Shown: piece by piece, positions 8,012 through 17,046 of the stretch
How the letters are laid out: the number at the start of each line of letters is the position of its first letter
How positions within the stretch are numbered: the stretch's first letter is position 1
Program-made: the position numbers and the translations under genes
The notes under the pieces: generated by a model
Database searches by the model: none
What the model saw: the letters and a program-made list of their open reading frames with translations, nothing else
Told to the model about the DNA's origin: nothing
NCBI RefSeq assembly: GCF_965233615.1
Contig: NZ_OZ247495.1
DNA from: Pelagibius sp028280305
GTDB lineage: Bacteria > Pseudomonadota > Alphaproteobacteria > Kiloniellales > Kiloniellaceae
Strand: one strand, 5' to 3'
DNA: 64,000 bases

Positions 8012-10786
8012 CTAATGCGCCTCGGCCCAATTGGCGCCGGTGCCGGCATCGGCGACCAGGGGGATGGAGAGTTCCAGCGCCGGCGCGCAGGCGTTTTCCA
8101 TCACCGCGCGCACCAGAGCGGAGGTTTCCTCGACTTCGTTCTTCGGCACCTCGAACAGCAGTTCGTCGTGAACCTGCAGCAGCATCATCGCCTTGAGCCC
8201 GGCCTGTTCCAGCGCCGGGGGCACGCGGATCATGGCGCGCTTGATGATATCGGCGGCGGTGCCCTGGATCGGTGCGTTGATGGCGGCACGTTCCGAGAAG
8301 CTGCGCCTTGCCGGGTTCTTGTCCTGAATGCCGGGGATGTGGATCTTGCGCCCGAAAAGCGTGGTGACGAAGCCCTGCTCGCGCGCCTGTTCCTTGGTGC
8401 GGTCCATGTAGCTGCGGATACCGGGATAGCGCTCGAAATAGGCAGCGATGTAGTCCCGCGCCTCGCCCTGGGGAATGCCCAGGTTCTGCGCCAGACCAAA
8501 GGCCGACATGCCGTAGATGATGCCGAAGTTGATCGCCTTGGCCTTGCGCCGGGTCATGGGGTCCATGCCCTCGACCGGAATGTCGAAAACCTGGGCAGCA
8601 GTGATGGCGTGGATGTCCTGGCCGTCATGGAACGCCTGCTTCAGAGCGTCGACCTCGGCGATCTCGGCGGTCAGGCGCAGTTCGATCTGACTGTAGTCCA
8701 CCGACAGCAGAACATGATCCTTCTCGGCGACGAAGGCGGTGCGGATCTTACGCCCCTCCTCGGTGCGGATCGGAATGTTCTGAAGGTTGGGGTCGTTGGA
8801 CGACAACCGCCCGGTGGAAGCCACCGCCTGGGAATAGGAGGTGTGGACCCGCCCGGTTTCCTCGTTGATCTGATTCTGCAGCGCGTCGGTATAGGTGCTC
8901 TTCAGCTTGGAGAGCTGGCGCCAGTCCAGCACCCGCGCCGGCAGATCGTGGCCCTGAGCCGCCAGGCCCTCAAGAATGTCGGCCCCCGTGGCATAGGAGC
9001 CGGACTTGCCCTTCTTGCCGCCCGGCAGGCTCATCTCGTCGAAGAGAATCTCGCCGAGCTGCTTGGGCGAGCCGATGGTGAAGGGCCGCCCCGCCAGTTT
9101 ATGGATCTCGACTTCCAGCTCGCCGATGCGCGCGGCAAAGTCATTGGACATGCGGCGCAGGGTGTCGCGGTCGGCCTTGATGCCGATCAACTCCATGGCC
9201 GCCAGCACCGGCACCAGGGGCCGTTCGATGGTCTCGTAAACCGTGGTCAGACGGTCGCTCACCAGACGCGGTTTCAGCACCTGATGCAGCCGCAAAGTGA
9301 TGTCGGCGTCCTCCGCGGCGTAGTCCAGTGCCTTGTCCAGCGGCACATGGTCGAAGGTCACCTGGTTCTTGCCGCTGCCCGCCACGTCCTTGAACTTGAT
9401 GGTCTGGTAGTCCAGGTGGATCTGCGCCAGGTCGTCCATGCCGTGGCCGTGCAGCCCGCCCTCGACCACGTAGGACAGCAGCATGGTGTCGTCGACCGGC
9501 GCCACCGCGATGCCCTGGCGGGCGAAGACCAGCATGTCGTACTTGATGTTCTGGCCGATCTTCAAAACGCCGGGATCTTCCAGCAGCGGCTTCAGGACGG
9601 CGATGGCCTTGTCCATCGGGATCTGCTTGGGCGCCTCGGCGCCGCCGCCTTCCAGATCGAGGCCGCCGTCGCTGGGCGCATCCCCTCTGTGGCCCAGCGG
9701 GATGTAGCAGGCCTTGCCCGCCTCGGTCGCCAGGGAGATACCGACCAGATCGGCGGCCACGGCGTCCAGCGAGGTGGTTTCGGTATCCACCGCCAGGACA
9801 CCACGCTTGCGCGCCGCGCTCACCCAGCCCTCCAGCGATTTCAGGTCCTGAACCAGTTCGTACTTGGCCTCGCCCGGTGCCGCCGGAGCCGCCGCCGCTT
9901 CCTCCGCCGTTGCATCGCCCAGCTGTTCGGAAAGCCGGCGCAACACGGAGCGGAACTCGTAGCGCTCCAGAAAGGCGCGCAGGGCTTCGGGCTCCGGCTG
10001 GCGCAGGGCAAAGCCCTCGATGCCCTCTTCCACCGGGGCATAACGCTCCAGGGTCACCAGCTTCTTGGAGATGCGCGCCATCTCGGCGTTTTCGATCAGC
10101 TTCTCGCGGCGCTTGTTCTGTTTGATCTCGCCGGCCCGCTCCAGCAGCGTTTCCAGGTCACCGTATTCGTTGATCAACTGGGCGGCGGTCTTGATGCCGA
10201 TGCCGGGCACCCCCGGCACGTTGTCGACCGAATCCCCGGCCAGGGCCTGGACGTCGACCACCTTCTCCGGCCCCACGCCAAACTTCTCCACCACCTCATC
10301 CGGGCCGATGGATTTGTCCTTCATCGGATCCAGCATGGTGATGCCGCCGTCAACCAGCTGCATCAGGTCCTTGTCGGAGGAAACCACGGTCACTTCGGCC
10401 CCGGCCTCCTTGGCCTGGCGGGCATAGGTGGCGATCAGGTCGTCGGCCTCATAGCCCTCCATCTCGATGCAGGGCAGGTTGAAGGCCTTGGTCGCCTCGC
10501 GGATCGCCGCGAACTGGGGAATCAGATCTTCCGGCGGGTCGGGCCGGTGGGCCTTGTACTGGTCGTAGATTTCGTTGCGGAAAGACTTCGACGACTTGTC
10601 GAAGATCACCGCGATGCCGTCCGCGTCGCTGTCGCGCAGCAGCTTGATCAGCATGTTGGTGAAGCCGAAGGTCGCGTTGACCGGCGTGCCGTCGGAGGTG
10701 CTGCGCGGCGGGATGGCGAAATAGGCCCGGAAGATATAGCCGGAACCGTCAACCAGATAGAGGTGCTTGTAGGGGGCTGTTGTCAT
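8012..10786 (-). CDS. polA: DNA polymerase I
   Basis: 924 residues, full length. The 5'-3' exonuclease occupies about 1-300 (LVDGSGYIFRAYFA, MEGYEADDLIATYA, GDSVDNVPGVPGIG). The 3'-5' exonuclease occupies about 315-520 and retains its acidic residues (AVDTETTSLD). The polymerase domain occupies about 540-924, with SVDYSQIELRL (motif A), RRKAKAINFGIIYG (motif B) and LLQVHDELLFE (motif C). Functions in Okazaki-fragment processing and repair. The very long open frame on the opposite strand is a codon-bias shadow. Confidence 0.98.
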   Translation of the reverse strand: MTTAPYKHLYLVDGSGYIFRAYFAIPPRSTSDGTPVNATFGFTNMLIKLLRDSDADGIAVIFDKSSKSFRNEIYDQYKAHRPDPPEDLIPQFAAIREATKAFNLPCIEMEGYEADDLIATYARQAKEAGAEVTVVSSDKDLMQLVDGGITMLDPMKDKSIGPDEVVEKFGVGPEKVVDVQALAGDSVDNVPGVPGIGIKTAAQLINEYGDLETLLERAGEIKQNKRREKLIENAEMARISKKLVTLERYAPVEEGIEGFALRQPEPEALRAFLERYEFRSVLRRLSEQLGDATAEEAAAAPAAPGEAKYELVQDLKSLEGWVSAARKRGVLAVDTETTSLDAVAADLVGISLATEAGKACYIPLGHRGDAPSDGGLDLEGGGAEAPKQIPMDKAIAVLKPLLEDPGVLKIGQNIKYDMLVFARQGIAVAPVDDTMLLSYVVEGGLHGHGMDDLAQIHLDYQTIKFKDVAGSGKNQVTFDHVPLDKALDYAAEDADITLRLHQVLKPRLVSDRLTTVYETIERPLVPVLAAMELIGIKADRDTLRRMSNDFAARIGELEVEIHKLAGRPFTIGSPKQLGEILFDEMSLPGGKKGKSGSYATGADILEGLAAQGHDLPARVLDWRQLSKLKSTYTDALQNQINEETGRVHTSYSQAVASTGRLSSNDPNLQNIPIRTEEGRKIRTAFVAEKDHVLLSVDYSQIELRLTAEIAEVDALKQAFHDGQDIHAITAAQVFDIPVEGMDPMTRRKAKAINFGIIYGMSAFGLAQNLGIPQGEARDYIAAYFERYPGIRSYMDRTKEQAREQGFVTTLFGRKIHIPGIQDKNPARRSFSERAAINAPIQGTAADIIKRAMIRVPPALEQAGLKAMMLLQVHDELLFEVPKNEVEETSALVRAVMENACAPALELSIPLVADAGTGANWAEAH

Positions 10787-10879
10787 ACCCCGGAGAATGC
10801 CGGAGCGTCCGGCCTAAGTCGAGCGCGCAGAGGCGCAGGACCGGCAAACCAACTGACAGATCCTGACGCCGCCGGCGGA

Positions 10880-11050
10880 CTACTCGGCAGCGCTGTCCTG
10901 TTTCAGGACGAAGCGCCTGCCGCAGTAGGGGCAGTCGATCTGGCCTTTGCCCTCCATGTTCAGGAAGATGCGGGGATGGCCGAGAGCGCCCTTGCCGCCA
11001 TCGCAGGCGACCTGCTCGCGGTCCACGGTGACGATTTCAGGCGGCTCCAT
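10880..11050 (-). CDS. Small zinc-finger (zf-CHCC) protein
   Basis: 56 residues from the ATG at 11050, with GGAG eight bases upstream. The ligand set is Cys16, His25 and the C-x2-C of IDCPYCGRRF. This matches the zf-CHCC family, whose mitochondrial member is the NDUFS6 accessory subunit of complex I. Bacterial members in alphaproteobacteria are usually encoded alone. A zinc-binding or NADH-dehydrogenase-associated role is inferred. Confidence 0.85.
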   Translation of the reverse strand: MEPPEIVTVDREQVACDGGKGALGHPRIFLNMEGKGQIDCPYCGRRFVLKQDSAAE

Positions 11051-11126
11051 GCGTCTTCTCCAAAAGAGCGGTTGCTGGCGCGATGATAGCGCGCCACCCC
11101 AGCTAATCAATCCCTGAAGGGTCTTC

Positions 11127-12530
11127 TTAAACAGCCACTTCCGAACGGAAATCCTCGAACTTGCCGCTGGGGCCGCGGGGAATTTCCTGATGATAGCTGA
11201 GGACAATGTTGAAGGGGTGGCCGCTGCGGTCGCGAAACCAGCCGCGGACCTTTTCCTCCTCGGCGGGCGTCAGCGAGCGTTCGGCGACGATCTTGATCTC
11301 GATGTCTTCGACCGTCTTCTGGACGATCTGGAACTGCCGGATCGCCGGGATCTCGGTGTAGTACATGTCGCCCAGCAGGGCCCAGGCCTTGCGGCCGTCG
11401 GGATAGACCAGGACGTTGCGCACCCGCCCGAGGATGCGCTTCAGCACCGGCAGGCCGCGCCCGCAGGCGCAAGGTTCCCCCACTTCGGCCAGATCACCCA
11501 CCGCATACCGCAGCATCGGCATGGCGAAGTTGTGCAGCGGCGTGACCACCACGGTGCCGACCTCGCCCGGCAGGCAGGGCGCGCCACTGTCGTCCAGCAC
11601 CTCCAGCAGCATGGTCTCGGCCTGAACGTGATAGGACCCTTCTTCCGGACACTGAAAAGCGAGGTAGCCGCATTCCTGAGTGCTGTAGAGGTCGGCGATC
11701 TCCAGGCCCCAGACTTCGCGGCAGAGATCGCGGATTTCCGGGTTCAGCAGTTCGGACAGGGTCCGGATCTGGCGCAGCTCGGGAAACCGCAGCGACTTGC
11801 GCTGGCAATAGAGCAGCAGTTCCCGCAGGGCCGAGGGATAGGTCAGCAGGTAGTCGGCCTTCTGGCGCTGCAGCCACTCGGCCTGATCCTCGATTTTGCT
11901 GCCGATGTGCAGCATCACGGCGGGGCCGGTTTCGAAGACGTCTTTGGTCGAGCGCCCCCAGAATCGCGAGGCGGCGCCCTTGGGATAGTCCGCCGCGCCG
12001 TTGGGAAGGGATCGGATGGCCGCCAGCTTGCCGCTGAAATCGCGGCGGTGCCAAAGATGCTCGCGCAGCGTCATCGCGTCCCAGATGAACTGCACCAGCC
12101 GCGTTCCCTTGGCTTTCACCGGCCGGCCCGTCGAACCGCTGCTGGAAATGTCGTAGGTCTTGCCGTGGCGCTCCGGAGTTTCAGGGCTGAACAGCTTGTC
12201 GCCGGCCTCCTGCAGATCGGCGCGGGTGAGCACCGGGATGCGCGACCAGACCTCTTCACTGAGGGCCTGGCCAGGCACGAATCCGGCCTGGGCCAGGCGG
12301 TCGCGGTAAAAAGGCACGGTGCGATAGGCATGCACCATCAGGGCATTGGCCTGACGTAGCTGCTGGCGACGCAGGTCCTCCGGCGACCACCACTGGCTCT
12401 CGTCGAGCTGGTGCAGCATGCCGGTCAGAAGCGCGACCTCGGGGCCGGGCAGGGCCGGCCAAGCGATGGTGCTGTGGGCGGAAGGAAGCGGACGATAGAG
12501 CGGCGGGACCGTCGGCCGTGAGGATTTCAT
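11127..12530 (-). CDS. Phenylacetate-CoA-ligase-like adenylating enzyme
   Basis: 467 residues from the ATG at 12530; an in-frame start at 12575 is possible but has no better ribosome site. The ANL-family phosphate loop SSSGSTGRPVKAKGT is present. So are the aromatic/nucleotide motif LYSTQECGYLAF and the hinge region around PMLRYAVGD. The Cys pair CACGRG is typical of the PaaK/CapK subgroup. No phenylacetate pathway genes are adjacent, so the acid substrate is open. It is divergent from the ABC ATPase. Confidence 0.82.
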   Translation of the reverse strand: MKSSRPTVPPLYRPLPSAHSTIAWPALPGPEVALLTGMLHQLDESQWWSPEDLRRQQLRQANALMVHAYRTVPFYRDRLAQAGFVPGQALSEEVWSRIPVLTRADLQEAGDKLFSPETPERHGKTYDISSSGSTGRPVKAKGTRLVQFIWDAMTLREHLWHRRDFSGKLAAIRSLPNGAADYPKGAASRFWGRSTKDVFETGPAVMLHIGSKIEDQAEWLQRQKADYLLTYPSALRELLLYCQRKSLRFPELRQIRTLSELLNPEIRDLCREVWGLEIADLYSTQECGYLAFQCPEEGSYHVQAETMLLEVLDDSGAPCLPGEVGTVVVTPLHNFAMPMLRYAVGDLAEVGEPCACGRGLPVLKRILGRVRNVLVYPDGRKAWALLGDMYYTEIPAIRQFQIVQKTVEDIEIKIVAERSLTPAEEEKVRGWFRDRSGHPFNIVLSYHQEIPRGPSGKFEDFRSEVAV

Positions 12531-12670
12531 GCCCCCGGATAACAGAGGTCCGCCCGCCAGGTAAACCCTTTGCAATGCCGCTTGACCCGCCGAATCCCGC
12601 CATTTTGGCCGATCCGCGGCCTCTGTTGACCCTGTCAGACCCTGGTGTTACCCATGTCAGCCGCAATTTC

Positions 12671-12705
12671 CGCCTGAAAAAGCGTCTGAAAAGACGCAAC
12701 AGGCG
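12671..12705. other. Nested hairpin in divergent intergenic region
   Basis: GCGTCT-GAAA-AGACGC (12682-12697) is a perfect stem with a stable GAAA tetraloop, nested inside outer arms cgcct/aggcg. It lies in the 318-bp gap between the PaaK-like gene and the ABC gene, where promoters for both must sit. It could be a leader hairpin of the ABC transcript. The rest of the gap shows nothing else recognisable. Confidence 0.4.
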
Positions 12706-12848
12706 GCACCGCTGCCGCAGCGGCTGCGCGTGTCTTCGTATAAGCTCAGCACCGCAGTGAAATGGCAGGGTCGAAAGCGTCAGGATCGAAGGATTGGGAC
12801 CGAAGCACCTGCGGTTTGCGGAGATCCGCTTTGCTAGGAAAGGCAAGC

Positions 12849-13889
12849 ATGAACAGTGAACCCCCCAAAGCCACCATGGACGGCCTCCCGCCAGCGGCGA
12901 TCGAGGGCCTGCCGGAACAGGCGGTCTCCGTCAAAGGCCTGACTAAGACCTACAAGGCCGCCGGCAAAGCGCCGGCCAAGCTGGCACTGGACGACGTGGA
13001 CCTGGACATTCCCCGCGGCTCGCTCTTCGGTCTGCTGGGCCCCAACGGCGCCGGCAAGTCGACCCTGATCAACATCCTGGCCGGGCTGGTGAACAAGACC
13101 GCAGGCGCGGCGGCGATCTGGGGCTTCGATCTCGACCGGGAAACCCGCCAGGCCCGCAGCGCCATCGGCGTGGTGCCCCAGGAACTGAACATCGACCCCT
13201 TCTTTACCCCCTTTGAGTTGCTGGAATTGCAGGCCGGTCTCTACGGCGTGCCGCCGGCAGAGCGCCGCAGCCACGACATCCTGGCCGCCATGGGCCTGGC
13301 GGACAAAGGCGATGCCTATGCCCGCACCCTCTCCGGCGGTATGCGCCGCCGGTTGATGGTGGCCAAGGCCATGGTGCACCAGCCGCCGGTGCTGGTGCTG
13401 GACGAACCCACCGCCGGCGTCGATATCGAACTGCGCCAGCAACTCTGGGCCAATGTGCGGGAACTGAACCGCGCCGGCACCACGGTGCTGCTAACCACGC
13501 ATTATCTGGAAGAGGCCGAAGAGCTTTGCGACCGCATCGCCATCATCAACCACGGCAAGGTGATCGCCTGCGACCGCACCGAAAGCCTGCTGGCGCGCCT
13601 CGACAACAAGGCTCTGACGCTGATCTTCGACCGCGACCTGCCCGGCGTGCCCGAGGTGTTGAACCCCTTCGCGCCGGAGCAGACCGGGGCGCGGCGCCTG
13701 TTGTTCCGCTACCACGCCAGCGACAGCCCGGTGCCGCAGATCCTCGACGCCGTCTGCGGAGCCGGCCTCTCGGTCATCGACATGTCGACCGAAGAGACCG
13801 ACCTGGAGGACATCTTCCTGCAGTTGACCCGCGGCGCTCATGAGGGGAGCGGGCGCAGCGAAGACGGAGACAAGGGCGCCGCAGCCTGA
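12849..13889 (+). CDS. ABC transporter ATP-binding protein
   Basis: 346 residues from the ATG at 12849, with AGGAAAGG upstream. Walker A is GPNGAGKST, the Q-loop region is VVPQELNIDPFFTP, the signature is LSGGMRRRL, Walker B is VLVLDEPTAG and the switch His is in TTHYLEEAE. This is the ABC-2/drug-exporter (DRA-like) subgroup, with a C-terminal accessory domain of about 90 residues. No permease gene follows; a lipoprotein hydrolase does. The partner permease must be elsewhere. Confidence 0.93.
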   Translation: MNSEPPKATMDGLPPAAIEGLPEQAVSVKGLTKTYKAAGKAPAKLALDDVDLDIPRGSLFGLLGPNGAGKSTLINILAGLVNKTAGAAAIWGFDLDRETRQARSAIGVVPQELNIDPFFTPFELLELQAGLYGVPPAERRSHDILAAMGLADKGDAYARTLSGGMRRRLMVAKAMVHQPPVLVLDEPTAGVDIELRQQLWANVRELNRAGTTVLLTTHYLEEAEELCDRIAIINHGKVIACDRTESLLARLDNKALTLIFDRDLPGVPEVLNPFAPEQTGARRLLFRYHASDSPVPQILDAVCGAGLSVIDMSTEETDLEDIFLQLTRGAHEGSGRSEDGDKGAAA

Positions 13890-13902
13890 CGAGACGGCCG
13901 TC

Positions 13903-15066
13903 ATGAAGATCCATCGCTCAACCCGGTTGTTCACGGCCTTTCTTTTGCTGGTGCTGATCGCAGGGGGCCTCGGCGCCTGTGCGCCGCGTCTGGCGCCGCC
14001 GGGGCCCGGCCTGGACGCTTTGGTCGCCGACGGCCTGACGCTGGACGGCCCGCAGGTCCGGGAGAGCGAATTCATCACGGCCGACGGCACCCGCCTGCCG
14101 CTCCGGTCCTGGGCGCCGCCGGGAGGCAGCGAACCCCACGGCGTGGTGCTGGCGCTGCACGGCTTCAACGACTACTCCAACGCCTTTGCCGAAGCCGGTC
14201 CCGAACTCGCGGCGCTCGGGCTTTTCATCTATGCCTATGACCAGCGCGGCTTCGGCGCCGCGCCCCATACCGGGCTCTGGGCCGGCAAGGAAATACTGAC
14301 CGGCGACCTGACCGACGCCGCCGCCCTGCTGCGCCGCCGCCATCCGGGCCTGCCGCTGTTCCTGCTGGGCGAGTCCATGGGCGGTGCCGTGGTGCTCTCC
14401 GCCCTGGCCGGCCCCAGCCCCCCGTCAGCCGAAGGGGTGATCCTGGTGGCGCCGGCGGTCTGGGCCCGCTCGACCATGCCGCTCGGCCAGCGCATCGCGC
14501 TCTGGACCAGCGCCCACCTCTTTCCCTGGGCCCGTTTCAGCGGCAGCGGCCTGGGCATTCAGGCCTCCGACAATATCGAGATGCTGCGCGGCCTCGGCCG
14601 CGACCCGCTGTTCATCAAGAAAACCCGGGTCGATGCCGTCTATGGCGTGGTGAACCTGATGGACGCGGCCCTGCAGGCGGCCCCGCAGATCGACGGCGAT
14701 GTGCTGCTGCTCTATGGCGCCCGCGACGAGGTGATACCGGCCGAGCCGACCTACAGCTTCTGGCGCAGCCTGCCGCCGGAAGCCGCCGGCCCCAAGCCCT
14801 CTGTGCAGCGCTTCGCCCTCTATGCCGAGGGCTGGCACATGCTGCTGCGCGACCTGCAGGCCCGGGTGGTGATCGAGGACATCGCCGCCTGGACCCGCGA
14901 TCCCCAGGCGCCGCTGCCCTCCGAAGCCGAAGCCTACGCCGCCGAAGTGCTGGCAGGCCTGGCGCAGGAGAACACGGGAGAAAACGCTGGGGAAAACGCC
15001 GGAGACGGCGCCGAGGCAGAGGACGAAACCGCCGAAGCCGGGGTCTGCAGCCCGCCGGCCTGCTGA
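13903..15066 (+). CDS. Alpha/beta-hydrolase lipoprotein (monoacylglycerol-lipase type)
   Basis: 387 residues. The N-terminus has a signal sequence ending in the lipobox LGAC, so it is a predicted lipoprotein. The oxyanion region is LALHGFNDYSN, the nucleophile elbow is LLGESMGGAV, the acid lies near YGARDEVIPAEP and the His is in YAEGWHMLLRD. Overall pattern of lysophospholipase/monoacylglycerol lipase. The C-terminal tail is low complexity (repeats of GEN-A) and ends with two cysteines. It starts 13 bp after the ABC ATPase gene, in one operon. Confidence 0.88.
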   Translation: MKIHRSTRLFTAFLLLVLIAGGLGACAPRLAPPGPGLDALVADGLTLDGPQVRESEFITADGTRLPLRSWAPPGGSEPHGVVLALHGFNDYSNAFAEAGPELAALGLFIYAYDQRGFGAAPHTGLWAGKEILTGDLTDAAALLRRRHPGLPLFLLGESMGGAVVLSALAGPSPPSAEGVILVAPAVWARSTMPLGQRIALWTSAHLFPWARFSGSGLGIQASDNIEMLRGLGRDPLFIKKTRVDAVYGVVNLMDAALQAAPQIDGDVLLLYGARDEVIPAEPTYSFWRSLPPEAAGPKPSVQRFALYAEGWHMLLRDLQARVVIEDIAAWTRDPQAPLPSEAEAYAAEVLAGLAQENTGENAGENAGDGAEAEDETAEAGVCSPPAC

Positions 15067-15170
15067 AAACCCGCGCAATGCCGCCGCAAAGCCCTTTGCG
15101 CCGGATGACGCAATGCAGTAAGGTCGCCGCGCTCAAAGCAGCGGGAAGCCCTATCTCCGCTTCCCCCAGA

Positions 15171-15247
<77 letters not shown>

Positions 15248-15302
15248 GATTCTCACAATAACTAACTGTTTTTAAAGAAAAAACCGTTCATCCGGTGTGA
15301 TG

Positions 15303-15330
15303 TACCTACGCTTATACCTACGTTCGAACT
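15303..15330. repeat. Candidate integrase arm sites, left end of element 1
   Basis: Two direct copies of tacctacg (15303-15310, 15315-15322), the second continuing ttcgaact. The right end of the element carries the close match acctacgtttcgagt on the minus strand at 32125-32140. Shared motifs at both ends next to the att cores are typical of tyrosine-recombinase arm sites. Confidence 0.5.
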
Positions 15331-15501
15331 GGTCTGCCTAGGCGTTGAAGATGATGAGAAGCGTTAAAGTCGTTTAAACGCGCGGAACGTGACAAGGAGC
15401 ATCTCAAGTTTATAACACTCTGATATAGAACACCTTTTAATTGGTCGCGCTGATCTGGCCGGTTAGTATCTGGCTTGTCGATCTTCCAGGAAGCCAGCGC
15501 G

Positions 15502-15813
15502 ATGCCGAAGCCCGAGAAGCTCTATGTGTTCAAAGATCTGGTTGAGATGTTCCCGGTCAGCGAAAGGACGCTTCGCCGTGTTGTCGCCGAGCTTGGCTTC
15601 AAGCCACCGGTGGGTCGACAAAAACTCATTTTGACCGAGATACAGGTCGAGCGAGTACGAGAAGCTTTGACTTGGCGCTCACCTCCGAAGAAGCCTTCCG
15701 CACCTCCGAAAATCAAACTGCCTGTCTCTACCCGCATGGCACGATTGCGGGAGACAAGAGCGATTAGTGAAGAGGTGGTTCGGAGATTGAAGGCAAAATC
15801 CGGAAGAGATTAG
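15502..15813 (+). CDS. Small HTH protein
   Basis: 103 residues from the ATG at 15502, with an AGGAAG site upstream. Residues about 8-55 look like a helix-turn-helix of the MerR/excisionase style (FKDLVEMFPVSERTLRRVVAEL). A proline/lysine-rich linker and a basic C-terminus (VVRRLKAKSGRD) follow. First gene inside element 1, so it probably regulates element genes or acts in excision. No precise family recognised. Confidence 0.65.
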   Translation: MPKPEKLYVFKDLVEMFPVSERTLRRVVAELGFKPPVGRQKLILTEIQVERVREALTWRSPPKKPSAPPKIKLPVSTRMARLRETRAISEEVVRRLKAKSGRD

Positions 15814-15928
15814 ATCACCGCGAGCAACATGCAGACGCTAGTCCTTGTTGCCACCAATGGTAATGACTATCTTCTTCGACATTGGAACAATGGACCGCGC
15901 GTAGTGTGCACAGAGGTAAGGCAGTCAG

Positions 15929-16108
15929 ATGTCTCCCGATGAGTTACAAGAAATTGGCGAACAGCTTTATGGTAAGAACTGGCAAACTGAATTAGCCAAA
16001 GAGCTTGAGATTGAGCCGAGGACAGTTCGCCATTACGCTGCGGGAACCAGGGGCATACCCAAGCCCACCGCCAAGCTCATTAGGGTCATGCTGGCTATGA
16101 AACTGTAG
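15929..16108 (+). CDS. Very small Cro-like HTH protein
   Basis: 59 residues, MSPDELQEIG to VMLAMKL, with a good ribosome site (AGAGGTAAGG). The central stretch TELAKELEIEPRTVRHYAAG is a clear helix-turn-helix. Too short for many gene callers. Probably a Cro/C1-type switch protein of element 1. A possible 37-codon frame at 15829-15942 overlaps its start and is not supported otherwise. Confidence 0.65.
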   Translation: MSPDELQEIGEQLYGKNWQTELAKELEIEPRTVRHYAAGTRGIPKPTAKLIRVMLAMKL

Positions 16109-16186
16109 TGCAATCCATTTCTTTCCATTGACATAGGAACAATGTTCCTACATACTCCTGCTCTGTTGATCGTAGGAGCCTCTCTC

Positions 16187-16441
16187 ATGCAACTCCTTTT
16201 GGTAGACGACAACGAAACGACCTGGATGCTTGAAGATCACATTCCAAGCGACAGGGCGGCTTTGCTCTTGCGCCGCGCTGAAGTTTTAAACGCTGGGATC
16301 GAAGAGGCGATGCGCCGCGCCGATGCAGGCGATGAAACAGCAAGAGCCCTCTTAGGACATGCCCCACTTCAGCAGATCGCAAGCGCAATGGGTTTCCAGT
16401 CCAGCGCAGCGGAAGTCTTGCCGCTAAGCACAGCGAGCTAG
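16187..16441 (+). CDS. Hypothetical protein
   Basis: 84 residues from the ATG at 16187 (GGAG nine bases upstream); an earlier in-frame ATG at 16142 lacks a site. The opening LLLVDDNETT resembles a receiver-domain start, but nothing else of that fold follows. The rest is helical and rich in Ala, Arg and Glu. No family recognised. Element 1 cargo. Confidence 0.5.
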   Translation: MQLLLVDDNETTWMLEDHIPSDRAALLLRRAEVLNAGIEEAMRRADAGDETARALLGHAPLQQIASAMGFQSSAAEVLPLSTAS

Positions 16442-17046
16442 GTGATGCCGCGACAACGCACAAAGCGGCGCTCCATCTGGCAAGAGCTTCTATTGCTGCT
16501 TGCTGTTCTGCTGACCGGGTACGCATAGACCAGTTTCCAGCGCTGCGGAACGGAGAGTTTAGAGCCGGGGCGGTTGCCGCAGCGATATGCCACCTAGCCC
16601 GCCCTGGCTTCCCCAATCACTAAAGCCATAATTCGCCGTTTCCGGCCCGCTGAGACGCAACGCGCTGCCTGCCTCTAGTTTCTCCCACTCACTCTACTCC
16701 CCCTGCATCTGAGAGAGCGCCGTAGGGTCAGCGCCGGCCATCCTGATACGCTCGCCCCTTGCCGATCAGCGACAGCCCCCGAGGGGGAGGGGAGACCCCC
16801 CGACGGGTCCCATCGCGGGACCGGCCGCAATCGCGGGACCCGCCGTAGGTCTCGTGGCAAGACCCGCAAAAGCCATAATTCGGAATTGGTCCCATCAGAC
16901 ACGGCCAGCGTGGAGGACCCATAAGCGTCAGAAATGTCTACAGAACCCTCGCGTGCTGTGGCAGATCGGAAAATCTACTTATAGACACAATCGGTATAGT
17001 CGAGTTGAATGGTTCTTGCTCAATTCATCTGGGCAAGGAGGGGGAA
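16442..17046. other. 605-bp gene-free region with short repeats
   Basis: No convincing gene on either strand. It holds two copies of aaagccataattcg (16622-16635 and 16869-16882). It also has a G/C-rich stretch with two direct copies of atcgcgggacc (16812 and 16830) flanked by inverted gggtccc/gggaccc. The longer copy, gcaaaagccataatt at 16866-16880, recurs inverted at 21967-21981, beyond the recombinase and Schlafen-like genes. Confidence 0.55.

Noticed and set aside
8015..11086. A very long open frame (over 1000 codons) on the strand opposite polA
   Set aside because: It mirrors the polA codons of a GC-rich gene and has no recognisable domain. polA is certain.
15829..15942. A 37-codon frame before the small HTH gene
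   Set aside because: It overlaps the better-supported HTH start and shows no motif.
16675..16922. Two overlapping short minus-strand frames in the gene-free region
   Set aside because: They cover repeats and G/C-rich structured DNA and have no plausible protein character or ribosome site.
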